A DNA stretch of 20,041 bases from Hyphomicrobiales bacterium (GTDB taxonomy: Bacteria; Pseudomonadota; Alphaproteobacteria; Rhizobiales; Beijerinckiaceae): NCBI GenBank assembly GCA_027489835.1, contig JAIXZF010000450.1, positions 1-20,041 on the forward strand, in the 5' to 3' direction. This document shows, piece by piece, positions 7,205 to 14,274 of this stretch (the stretch's first letter is position 1; each line of letters begins with the position of its first letter). Below the pieces are notes generated by a model. That model worked only from the letters and a program-made list of their open reading frames with translations. It did not search any database and was not told the DNA's origin. The position numbers and the translations under genes were made by a program.

Positions 7205-7845
7205 GGCTTGGGCTCGTGCTTGTCGAGGAAGTCTTCGATCGCGAGATGGCGGAAATCCTCGAGCGCGCCGCGCAGCCGCTCATGGCTCCAGTCCCACCAG
7301 GCCAGCGCCTCGAGCCGCGCGCCGATGTCGGGCGCGAAGCGGGCGCGGATGAAGCGCGCGGGCACGCCGCCGACGATGGTCCAGGCCGGCACGTCCTTGC
7401 TGACCACCGCCCCTGCCCCGATCACCGCGCCATGGCCGACGCTGACGCCCGGCAGCACGGTCGCCCCATGGCCGATCCAGACATCGTGGCCGATGGTGAC
7501 GCCGTTGGCCCGCCGCCAGTCGAAGAAGCTGTCCTCGCGCTCCGCATCGGGCCAGTAGTCTCCGGCGCGGTAGGTGAAATGATGCAGCGTCGGTCGCCAG
7601 ACCGGGTGGTTGGTGGCGTTGAGCCGCACATGGCTGGCGATGTTGACGAACTTGCCGATGCGCGCGGCCCAGACCTCGCATTCGCGCATCATGTAGGAAT
7701 AGTCGCCGAGGACGCTCTCCGACACCGTGCAGCGCTCGGCGATCTCGGTGTAGCGGCCGATCTCGCTCGCGGTGACGGACGCCGTCGGATGGATCAGCGG
7801 CGTCTCGGAAAGCCGCGTCGCGGCGGGTGCGGCGCCGGCGGTCAT
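7201..7845 (-). CDS. Left-handed beta-helix hexapeptide acyltransferase-like protein of phosphonate operons
   Basis: A 214-residue protein with hexapeptide repeats of the CatB/xenobiotic acetyltransferase kind. Rows of the helix are visible at IHPTASVTASEIGRYTEI (N-terminal), IGKFVNIASHVRL (about 63-75) and VTIGHDVWIGHGATVLPG through VGHGAVIGAGAVVSKDVP (116-153), followed by the closing IVGGVPARFIRARF. His80 in the NATNHP loop is placed like the catalytic His of this acyltransferase group. Related proteins recur in alphaproteobacterial phn operons, but acceptor and donor are unknown. It may acylate an aminoalkylphosphonate, doing the job of PhnO (N-acetyltransferase, absent here); that is inference. 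Start and stop overlap phnL and phnM by ATGA, so it is fully embedded in the operon. Confidence 0.85.
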   Translation of the reverse strand: MTAGAAPAATRLSETPLIHPTASVTASEIGRYTEIAERCTVSESVLGDYSYMMRECEVWAARIGKFVNIASHVRLNATNHPVWRPTLHHFTYRAGDYWPDAEREDSFFDWRRANGVTIGHDVWIGHGATVLPGVSVGHGAVIGAGAVVSKDVPAWTIVGGVPARFIRARFAPDIGARLEALAWWDWSHERLRGALEDFRHLAIEDFLDKHEPKP

Positions 7846-8561
7846 GCGGCGGCCCGTGGCGCGAACGCCGTGACGTCGATGATGCGGTCCGCCGCCTGGT
7901 CACGCACCTCCTCGTCGTGGAAGATGCCCACGAAGGCTGCGCCACGCGCCTTGCGCGCGCCGATCAGGCCGATGACGGCCTGCCGGTTGGCGGCGTCGAG
8001 CGAGGCCGTCGGCTCGTCGAGGATCAGGATGTCGTGGTCGCCCGCGAAGCCGCGCGCGATGTTGACGCGCTGCTGCTCGCCGCCCGAGAAGGTGGCGGGA
8101 GGCAGCTGCCAGAGCCGCTCGGGCAGGTTCAGCCGGGTCAGGAGCTCCCTGGCCCGCGCGCGCGCCGCATCGCGGTCGAGCCCGGCCGCGAGCGCCGGCT
8201 CGGCCACGATGTCGATGGCCGGCACGCGGGGGATGACGCGCAGGAACTGGCTGACATAGCCCATCGTGCGGCGCCGGATCTCCAGCACGAGATGCGGCTC
8301 GGCCTGCGCGATGTCGACCATGCGCCCCTCGTGGCGCACGATGACGGAGCCCTCGCCGGCGAGGTAGTTGCCGTAGATCATCTTGAGGATCGAGGATTTT
8401 CCCGCGCCGGAGGGCCCGCCGAGCACCACGCACTCGCCCGCCGCGACGCTGAAGGACACGCCCGTCACCACGGGCAGCTGCGCCCCGCCATGCAGGTGAA
8501 GCGTGAAGCGCTTGCCGAGACCCTCGACCCGCAGCGCGGCCATATCGCGATGGTCGCTCAT
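7842..8561 (-). CDS. phnL: C-P lyase complex ABC-type ATPase PhnL
   Basis: A 239-residue ABC ATPase without any membrane partner; in E. coli PhnL stacks on PhnK bound to the C-P lyase core and is needed for phosphonate use. Walker A is GGPSGAGKSS (48-57), the ABC signature is FSGGEQQRVNIAR (158-170) and Walker B is DILILDEPTASLD (177-189). The PhnL-specific IYGNYLAGEGSVIVRHEG and RTMGYVSQFLRVIPRV are present. The start ATG at 8561 overlaps the phnK stop (ATGA), and the stop overlaps the start of the next gene the same way. Confidence 0.95.
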   Translation of the reverse strand: MSDHRDMAALRVEGLGKRFTLHLHGGAQLPVVTGVSFSVAAGECVVLGGPSGAGKSSILKMIYGNYLAGEGSVIVRHEGRMVDIAQAEPHLVLEIRRRTMGYVSQFLRVIPRVPAIDIVAEPALAAGLDRDAARARARELLTRLNLPERLWQLPPATFSGGEQQRVNIARGFAGDHDILILDEPTASLDAANRQAVIGLIGARKARGAAFVGIFHDEEVRDQAADRIIDVTAFAPRAAA

Positions 8562-9337
8562 GCCGCCAGCACCGAGGAAACGAGAAGCTGCGTGTAGGGC
8601 GCCTGCGGATCGTCCAGCACCCGGTCGGTCAGGCCCGTCTCGATCACGGCCCCGCCCTTCATCACCAGGATGCGGTGGGAGAGCAGACGCGCCACGGCGA
8701 GGTCGTGCGTGACCAGGATCACCGCGAGGCCGAGATCGGCCGAGAGGCCCCGGATCAGGTCGAGCAGGCGCGCCTGCACCGACACGTCGAGCCCGCCCGT
8801 CGGCTCGTCCATGAACACCAGCCGCGGGCTCGTGACGAGGTTGCGCGCAATCTGCAGCCTCTGGCGCATGCCGCCCGAATAGGCCGTGGGCTTGTCGTCG
8901 ATGCGGTCGACGCCGATCTCGACGCGCGTGAGCCAGGTCGCGGCCTTGGCGCGGATGTCGCCGTAATGCCGGCCGCCGATCGCCATCAGGCGCTCGCCGA
9001 TGTTGCCGCCGGCCGAGACGTTCATGCGCAGGCCCTGCGCCGCGTCCTGGTGCACGAAGCCCCAGTCGGTCCGCATCAGCACGCGGCGCTCGGCCTCGCT
9101 AAGCCGCGCCATGTCGCGCATGACGCCGTCGCGCATCCGGTAGTGCACCTCGCCGGCATCGGGCGCGAGCCGGCCCGCCAGCATGTTGAGCAGCGTCGAC
9201 TTGCCGGAGCCCGACTCGCCGACCACCGCGAGCACCTCGCCCTCGCGGATGGCGAGCGAGACCCCGGCGCATGCCATCCGCCCGCCATAGGACTTGGCGA
9301 GGCCCCTGGCCTCCAGCAATGCGTCGGGCGCTGTCAT
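8558..9337 (-). CDS. phnK: C-P lyase complex ABC-type ATPase PhnK
   Basis: A 259-residue ABC ATPase related to the dipeptide/nickel import ATPases but acting on the cytoplasmic C-P lyase core, where it docks on PhnJ. Walker A is GESGSGKST (40-48), signature YSGGMRQRLQIAR (153-165) and Walker B LVFMDEPTGGLD (173-184). The HYRMRDG and TDWGFVHQDAAQGLRM segments are characteristic of PhnK. The ATG at 9337 was chosen although the frame is open to 9493, because it overlaps the phnJ stop as ATGA and carries GGAGG 7 nt upstream; the upstream extension is just shadow of phnJ. Confidence 0.95.
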   Translation of the reverse strand: MTAPDALLEARGLAKSYGGRMACAGVSLAIREGEVLAVVGESGSGKSTLLNMLAGRLAPDAGEVHYRMRDGVMRDMARLSEAERRVLMRTDWGFVHQDAAQGLRMNVSAGGNIGERLMAIGGRHYGDIRAKAATWLTRVEIGVDRIDDKPTAYSGGMRQRLQIARNLVTSPRLVFMDEPTGGLDVSVQARLLDLIRGLSADLGLAVILVTHDLAVARLLSHRILVMKGGAVIETGLTDRVLDDPQAPYTQLLVSSVLAA

Positions 9338-10218
9338 TCCGCGGCCTCCTTGCGCTCCGGCCCGCCGGGCTGATGGCCGCGATGGCCCGCCTCGCGCCGG
9401 CCTTCGCAGTAATCGGTGTCCGAGCACACGAACAGGCGCCCGCCGCGATCGTCCGTCACCACCTCGTCGAGATAGCTGTCCCCCGCCCCGCACAGGGCGC
9501 AGGGCTGCGAGAAGCGGTTGCGCTCGAACGGATGGTCGTCGAAGTCGAGCGAGACGACGCGCGTATGCGGGGGGATGGCGTAGATGCGCTTTTCGCGGCC
9601 CGCGCCGAACAGTTGCAGGGCGGGGCAGTCGTCCATCTTGGGATTGTCGAACTTCGGGATCGGCGAGGGGTCCATCACGTAGCGCCCCGCCACCTCGACC
9701 GGGTAGGCGTAGCTCGTGGCGATGTGGCCGAACCGCGCGATGTCCTCGTAAAGCTTCACGTGCATCAGCCCGTATTCGGAGAGCGCGTGCATCGTTCGGG
9801 TCTCGGTCTCGCGCGGCTCGAGGAAACGCAGCGGCTCGGGGATCGGCACCTGATAGACGAGCACCTGGTCCTCGCCGAGCGGCGCCTCGGGGATGCGGTG
9901 GCGCGTCTGGATGATCGTCGCCTCCGCGGTCGCCGTGGTCGTCTGGACCCCGGCGGTTTTGGCGAAGAAGGCGCGGATCGAGACAGCGTTGGTCGTGTCG
10001 TCGGCGCCCTGGTCGATGACCTTGAGCACGTCCTTCGGCCCGAGGATCGCGGCCGTGACCTGGACGCCGCCCGTGCCCCAGCCATAGGGCATCGGCATCT
10101 CGCGGCTCGCGAACGGCACCTGGTAGCCCGGGATGGCGACGGCCTTCAGGATGGCGCGGCGGATCATCCGCTTCGTCTGCTCGTCGAGATAGGCGAAGTT
10201 GTAGGGGTTGTCGGTCAT
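9334..10218 (-). CDS. phnJ: Alpha-D-ribose 1-methylphosphonate 5-phosphate C-P lyase PhnJ (radical SAM)
   Basis: The catalytic subunit that breaks the carbon-phosphorus bond, 294 residues. It is a non-canonical radical SAM enzyme. Cys240, Cys243 and Cys265 match the 4Fe-4S ligands C241, C244 and C266 of E. coli PhnJ, and Cys271 matches the catalytic C272; the spacing is identical. Gly31 in AIPGYQVPF corresponds to the glycyl-radical Gly32. PMPYGWGTGG and the YGLMHVKLYEDIARFGHI block are also conserved, so the enzyme looks fully active. ATG at 10218 overlaps the phnI stop (ATGA) with GGAGG 7 nt upstream. The C-terminal tail after residue 278 is short, polar and not conserved. Confidence 0.98.
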   Translation of the reverse strand: MTDNPYNFAYLDEQTKRMIRRAILKAVAIPGYQVPFASREMPMPYGWGTGGVQVTAAILGPKDVLKVIDQGADDTTNAVSIRAFFAKTAGVQTTTATAEATIIQTRHRIPEAPLGEDQVLVYQVPIPEPLRFLEPRETETRTMHALSEYGLMHVKLYEDIARFGHIATSYAYPVEVAGRYVMDPSPIPKFDNPKMDDCPALQLFGAGREKRIYAIPPHTRVVSLDFDDHPFERNRFSQPCALCGAGDSYLDEVVTDDRGGRLFVCSDTDYCEGRREAGHRGHQPGGPERKEAAE

Positions 10219-11321
10219 TCCGCCGCCTCCGTCTCGGGCCGCGCGGCCTGCTCCGCCCGCATCTGCCGGATGAAGGCGAGCTCGGCCTGGAAGTCCACGT
10301 AATGCGGCAGCTTCAGATGCTCGACGAAGCCCGTCGCCTGCACGTTGTCGGAATGCGACAGCACGAACTCCTCGTCCTGCGCGGGCCCCTTGCGCTCCTC
10401 CTCGAAGGCGTCGGCCCGCAAGGAGCGGTCCACCAGCGCCATCGACATGGCCTTGCGCTCGCAATGGCCGAAGCCGAGACCGTAGCCGCGCGTGAACCGC
10501 GGCGGATCGACCGCGGAGCCCTTGAACTGGTTGACCATCTGGCACTCGGTGACGGTGATGTCGCCGAGCGGCACGGCGAAGCCGAGCTCCTCGACGACCA
10601 TCTCGACCTCGACCTCGCCAAGCCTGATCTCGCCGACGAAGGGATGCGTGCGCCCGTAGCCGCGCTGCGTCGAGTAGGCGAGCGCGAGCAGGAAGCCCTC
10701 GTCGCCGCGGGCGAGGTTCTGCAGGCGCAAATCCCGCGCGGCGGGGAAATTGAGCGGATCGCGCGTGAGGTCGCCGACCGGCGCGCCGGCCTCCTGCGGC
10801 GGATTGCGCTCGATCAGGTCTTCCCCGCCGATGATGTCCGTCACGCGCGGCATGGGCTGGTCCGGATCGGCGGGCGCGGTGGCAGGGCGCGCGGGCTCGC
10901 CCTGCCCGTCGCCCTCGGCCTCCAGCGCGAAGTCGAGCAGACGGTGCGTGTAGTCGAAGGTCGGCCCGAGCACCTGCCCGCCGGGCAGGTCCTTGTAGGT
11001 GGCCGAGATGCGCCGGCGCACCTGCATGGCGGCGGTGTCCAGCGGCTCCGAGTGGCCGAAGCGCGGCAGCGTCGTGCGGTAGGCGCGGACGAGGAAGATC
11101 GCCTCGATCAGGTCGCCGCGCGCCTGCTTGATGGCCAGGGCCGCGAGGTCGCGGTCGAGCAGCGAGCCCTCCGTCATGACCCGGTCGACCGCGAGCGAGA
11201 GCTGCTCGCGGATCTGCGCCGTGCCGATCTCCGGCACCGAGCGGTCGCCCCGCCGCGCCTCGGCCAGCAGCCGGTGCGCGTTGTCGATGGCCCGCTCGCC
11301 GCCCTTCACCGCGACATACAT
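10215..11321 (-). CDS. phnI: C-P lyase core subunit PhnI (nucleosidase component)
   Basis: A 368-residue subunit of the PhnGHIJ core; with PhnG, H and L it couples a phosphonate to the ribose of ATP, releasing adenine. The N-terminus MYVAVKGGERAIDNAHRLL is the family start. Conserved blocks are SLLDRDLAALAIKQARGD, EAIFLVRAYRTTLPR, RRISATYKDLPGGQVLGPTFDYTHRLL, TDIIGGEDLIE, GYGRTHPFVGEIRLG and the VTECQMVNQFKG...RGYGLGFGHCERKAMSMALVD region. Between about residues 158 and 175 there is a Pro/Ala/Asp-rich linker that may be variable. The start ATG (11321) shares one base with the phnH stop in a TGATG junction. Confidence 0.97.
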   Translation of the reverse strand: MYVAVKGGERAIDNAHRLLAEARRGDRSVPEIGTAQIREQLSLAVDRVMTEGSLLDRDLAALAIKQARGDLIEAIFLVRAYRTTLPRFGHSEPLDTAAMQVRRRISATYKDLPGGQVLGPTFDYTHRLLDFALEAEGDGQGEPARPATAPADPDQPMPRVTDIIGGEDLIERNPPQEAGAPVGDLTRDPLNFPAARDLRLQNLARGDEGFLLALAYSTQRGYGRTHPFVGEIRLGEVEVEMVVEELGFAVPLGDITVTECQMVNQFKGSAVDPPRFTRGYGLGFGHCERKAMSMALVDRSLRADAFEEERKGPAQDEEFVLSHSDNVQATGFVEHLKLPHYVDFQAELAFIRQMRAEQAARPETEAAE

Positions 11322-11917
11322 CAGCCATTCCCCTCGATGATCCGGGCGCTGCGCGGCAGCGCCAGCGCCTCGTCGCCCGCGGCGAGGATGAGATCGACGC
11401 CGAGCGGGAAGGATGCGCGGTTGGCGGCCCATTGCCGCGCGAAATCGGCCGGCAGGCCCGCGACCCGCATGTCCTGGGTGGCCGCGATGCCGGGGCCCGC
11501 GATCACGAGCGGCGCGCCGTCCCGCAGGCTCGGCATCTGCGCGACGATCGTGGCGGAGCGGTCGGGATAGGCGGGCACGCCCTGCGCGAAGCGGGCGAGG
11601 TCGATCCCGTCCTGCGCCGCGTCGACCAGGGCGAAGGCGGCGGCCGCCACGTCCGCGGTCAGCGGCGCGCCGGTGTGGAAGCGCAGATAGGGCCCATGCG
11701 CCGCCATGGCCGGCGAGAGCCATAGCGGCGTCTCGAAATCGCAGAGCGCCAGGATGGCGGCGCAGGCGGCCGGAGCGAGCCCTTCGGGTGCGGTCCGCAC
11801 GCCGGGCAGCACGACGATGCGCCCCGGCCGCGCCATGGCGTCCATGGTGGCGCGGAAGGCGGCCTGTCCCTCGATCACCGGGTCGGCGAAGCCGGCCTCG
11901 AGCCTTGGCGGCGTCAT
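11321..11917 (-). CDS. phnH: C-P lyase core subunit PhnH
   Basis: A 198-residue non-catalytic scaffold subunit of the PhnGHIJ complex, with a fold related to PLP-dependent transferases but lacking the cofactor lysine. The family opening (GFADPVIEGQAAFRATMDAMARPGRI) and LALCDFETPLWLSP, the FHTGAPL block, and GPGIAATQDMRVAGLP are recognisable. The ATG at 11917 overlaps the phnG stop (ATGA). The region in front of it is still open but is phnG shadow. Confidence 0.93.
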   Translation of the reverse strand: MTPPRLEAGFADPVIEGQAAFRATMDAMARPGRIVVLPGVRTAPEGLAPAACAAILALCDFETPLWLSPAMAAHGPYLRFHTGAPLTADVAAAAFALVDAAQDGIDLARFAQGVPAYPDRSATIVAQMPSLRDGAPLVIAGPGIAATQDMRVAGLPADFARQWAANRASFPLGVDLILAAGDEALALPRSARIIEGNG

Positions 11918-12381
11918 CGCGCATCCTCCCCGCGCACGAGGGTGAAGAAATCGACCCGCGTCGCGGCCGTCTCGGAGGCGATGCGGGCCTTGTCCGCCGC
12001 AAGACGCGCCGCCACCGGCGCGAGCAGCGCGGCCTCGACGCTGGCGCGAGAGGCCGGGGCCTGCCACAGCGCATCGGCGATGGCGGCGAGCCGCGCCCGG
12101 CGCTTCGAGCGGCCCAGCACATGGCCGAAGCCGCGTTCCCCGCCGGGCAGCTCGACGACCGCGCGGGTGATGCTGGCTTCCCCGAGGTTGAAGGGCGCGC
12201 CGTCGCCGCCGGTGCGGCCCCGCAGCATGACGAGGCCGATCTCGGCCGGCTTGAGGTCCCGCGCGCCATGGTCGGGCCAGAGCGCCGCGATCGGGGCGTC
12301 GAGCTCGGCCTCCGTGGCGCGGGCCATGAGGCCCATCGCGCGCCGACGTGCCGCGAGTTCGGGATGGAGGGTCTCGGTCAT
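11914..12381 (-). CDS. phnG: C-P lyase core subunit PhnG
   Basis: A 155-residue subunit of the C-P lyase core, the partner of PhnI in forming the ribose-phosphonate intermediate. RRRAMGLMARA near the N-terminus, EIGLVMLRGRTGGDGAPFNLGEASITRAVVEL in the middle (about 67-97), and GFGHVLGRSKRRARLAAIADAL are conserved family blocks, and length equals E. coli PhnG (150). The gene begins 58 bp after phnE2, the only gap in the operon apart from phnC-phnD and phnD-phnE1. No clear ribosome binding site is seen before the ATG. Confidence 0.93.
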   Translation of the reverse strand: MTETLHPELAARRRAMGLMARATEAELDAPIAALWPDHGARDLKPAEIGLVMLRGRTGGDGAPFNLGEASITRAVVELPGGERGFGHVLGRSKRRARLAAIADALWQAPASRASVEAALLAPVAARLAADKARIASETAATRVDFFTLVRGEDAR

Positions 12382-12439
12382 GCGCGTGTGTCCGGCAGGG
12401 TTCTGGCGCCGGGCCTACGGGTCAGCGGGGCGAGCGTCG

Positions 12440-13303
12440 TCACAGCGAGCCCGCCCTCTGCCCGACGATGGACAGCCTCAGCCGGGACGAGACGTGGTCG
12501 ATCGCCGCGACCGTGGCCAAGATCATCAGGATGATGAACGCCACCTTGTCCCAGTCATAGGTGCGGATCGTCTCGGCGAGGAAAAGCCCGATGCCGCCTG
12601 CTCCCACGATGCCGATGATTGTGGCCGAGCGGGTGTTGGACTCGAAGTAGTACAGCACCTGGCTGAGCAGCACCGGCATCACCTGCGGGATGATCCCGAA
12701 GCGGATGGCGTGCCATTTCGAGCCGCCCGTGGAGATGACCCCTTCGGCCGGCCTGCGGTCCACGGCCTCGATCGCCTCGGAATAGAGCTTCGAGAAGGAA
12801 CCGATGTCGCTCGTCATGATGGCCAGCACGCCGGCGAAAGGGCCGAGGCCGACCACGTTGATCCAGATCAGCGCCCAGATCAACGTGTCGACGCCGCGGA
12901 TCGAATCCGAAAAGCGCCGCGTCACGAACTGAACGATGCGGTTCGTCATCACGTTGCGCGCGGCGAGGAAGCCCAGCGGCGCCGCAAGGATCGCGGCGAG
13001 CAGCGTGCCGAGGAAGGCGATCGCCACGGTCTCGGCCAGCGCCTTGACCAGCTGCATGAGCTGCGTGCCCGGCGTGGGCGGCACCATCAGCCCGAGGAAG
13101 ACCCCGAGCTGCGCGAGGCCCGAGCCCAGCCGCGCCACCGAGAAGTCGAGCCTGAGCAGGGCGAACAGGGCGACGCCGACGATCAGCGCGATCACGGCGG
13201 CCGTCGTCAGCCTCCCGCGCGCCGAGCCCGCGATCAGCTGCGCATGCCTGAGCTTGACGCCGGACTGGTCCGGGAACAGGACGGGCTTCGAAGGAGCGCT
13301 CAT
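12440..13303 (-). CDS. phnE: Phosphonate ABC transporter permease PhnE, second copy
   Basis: A 287-residue integral membrane permease of the PhnCDE importer. After a cytoplasmic N-terminus, hydrophobic segments are seen at about residues 33-52 (LTTAAVIALIVGVALFALL), 95-115, 140-165, and near the end (VAFIILMILATVAAI). The EAA-type loop that contacts the ATPase is EAIEAVDRRPAEGVISTGGSKWHAIRF, with conserved Gly, followed by IIGIVGAGGIGLFL. The start ATG at 13303 overlaps the upstream phnE stop (ATGA), so both permeases are made together and probably form a heterodimer. The open frame extends far upstream but that is shadow of the first phnE. Confidence 0.93.
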   Translation of the reverse strand: MSAPSKPVLFPDQSGVKLRHAQLIAGSARGRLTTAAVIALIVGVALFALLRLDFSVARLGSGLAQLGVFLGLMVPPTPGTQLMQLVKALAETVAIAFLGTLLAAILAAPLGFLAARNVMTNRIVQFVTRRFSDSIRGVDTLIWALIWINVVGLGPFAGVLAIMTSDIGSFSKLYSEAIEAVDRRPAEGVISTGGSKWHAIRFGIIPQVMPVLLSQVLYYFESNTRSATIIGIVGAGGIGLFLAETIRTYDWDKVAFIILMILATVAAIDHVSSRLRLSIVGQRAGSL

Positions 13304-14187
13304 GTCCGGCCCTGTTCGCGCGTGAGGAGCCCATGGCGGATGCGCTCGGTGACCATGTCGATGACCATCACGGCGGCGATGATCAGCAAAAGGATCGCGG
13401 AGACGTCCGAATAGTAGAATTTGCGGATCGCCTCGATCAGGTCCTGTCCGATGCCGCCTGCGCCGACGAAGCCCATCACGGAGGCGCCGCGCACGTTGAT
13501 CTCGAAGCGCAGCAGCGCGTAGCTCGCGAAATTGGGCAGCACCTGCGGCACCACGGCGTAGCGGATGGCCTGCCAGCGCGTGCCGCCGGAGGCGATCACG
13601 CCCTCGACCGGCTTCATGTCGATGTTCTCGACGACCTCGGCGAACAGCTTGCCCAGCGCGCCGGCGGTGTGGATCAGGATCGCGAGGACGCCGGGCACCG
13701 GGCCGAGGCCAAAGGCGACGACGAAGATCAGCGCGAACACGATCTCGGGGACCGTGCGGCAGAATTCGAGGAAGCGCCGCGCGAAGAAGCGCTTGGCGGG
13801 GTTGGCCGTCAGGTTCACCGCCGCGGCGAAGCACAGGAAGAAGGCGCAGATCGCGCCGAGCAGCGTGCCGAGATAGGCGATCAGCAGCGTGTCGACCAGC
13901 TGCCGGGTCCAGCGGCCGAGACCCCAGAACCACTCGCCCACATCGGTCAGGACATGGCGCCCGTTGTCGAGGATGAAGATCCGGCCGATGTAGTCGGCGA
14001 AGCGATGGACGTTGGCGGCGAATTTCGCGGCGTCGACCTCCGCCACCCAGCCGGCCAGGATGGCGCAGCCCGCGAGGACCGCGGCGCCGATGAGCGTCGT
14101 GCGCCGCCGGGCTGCGAGCTCGGCGCGGTAGCCCGCCGACAGCTGGTGAAGCTGCGCGTCAGGGAGGCGGACAATGGCGCTGGCCAT
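13300..14187 (-). CDS. phnE: Phosphonate ABC transporter permease PhnE, first copy
   Basis: A 295-residue permease paralogous to the gene directly downstream. Membrane segments are visible around residues 31-47 (TTLIGAAVLAGCAILAG), 97-125 (LVDTLLIAYLGTLLGAICAFFLCFAAA), 150-175 (IVFALIFVVAFGLGPVPGVLAIL) and 262-280 (AILLLIIAAVMVIDM). The coupling loop is EVVENIDMKPVEGVIASGGTRWQAIRYAVVP, then MGFVGAGGIGQDL. A longer periplasmic stretch (about 55-90, with WFWGLGRW) separates the first two helices, as in other PhnE1-type proteins. It follows phnD after 87 bp that hold two stem-loops; its ribosome binding site is weak. Confidence 0.93.
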   Translation of the reverse strand: MASAIVRLPDAQLHQLSAGYRAELAARRRTTLIGAAVLAGCAILAGWVAEVDAAKFAANVHRFADYIGRIFILDNGRHVLTDVGEWFWGLGRWTRQLVDTLLIAYLGTLLGAICAFFLCFAAAVNLTANPAKRFFARRFLEFCRTVPEIVFALIFVVAFGLGPVPGVLAILIHTAGALGKLFAEVVENIDMKPVEGVIASGGTRWQAIRYAVVPQVLPNFASYALLRFEINVRGASVMGFVGAGGIGQDLIEAIRKFYYSDVSAILLLIIAAVMVIDMVTERIRHGLLTREQGRT

Positions 14188-14202
14188 GGAAACTCACGGG
14201 AA

Positions 14203-14220
14203 TGCGGCTTGAAGGCCGCA
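14203..14220 (-). other. Small stem-loop just upstream of phnE1
   Basis: TGCGGC (14203-14208) and GCCGCA (14215-14220) form a perfect 6-bp stem with a 6-nt loop in the phnD-phnE1 spacer. It lies 16 nt before the phnE1 start, so it could limit ribosome access. Function is inferred. Confidence 0.4.
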
Positions 14221-14230
14221 GGAAAGGCAA

Positions 14231-14256
14231 GGACGCCGCCGCAGGCGGCGGCGTCC
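14231..14256 (-). other. Strong GC-rich stem-loop between phnD and phnE1 (mRNA stabiliser or partial terminator)
   Basis: GGACGCCGCCGC and GCGGCGGCGTCC are a perfect inverted repeat with only 2 nt between them; in practice this is a stem of about 10-11 bp with a small loop. It lies 18 nt after the phnD stop. There is no following T-run on the minus strand, so it is more likely a 3'-end protecting or attenuating structure that raises binding-protein mRNA over permease mRNA, as is common in ABC import operons. Confidence 0.6.
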
Positions 14257-14274
14257 GTCAACGAGGGAGCGGGT

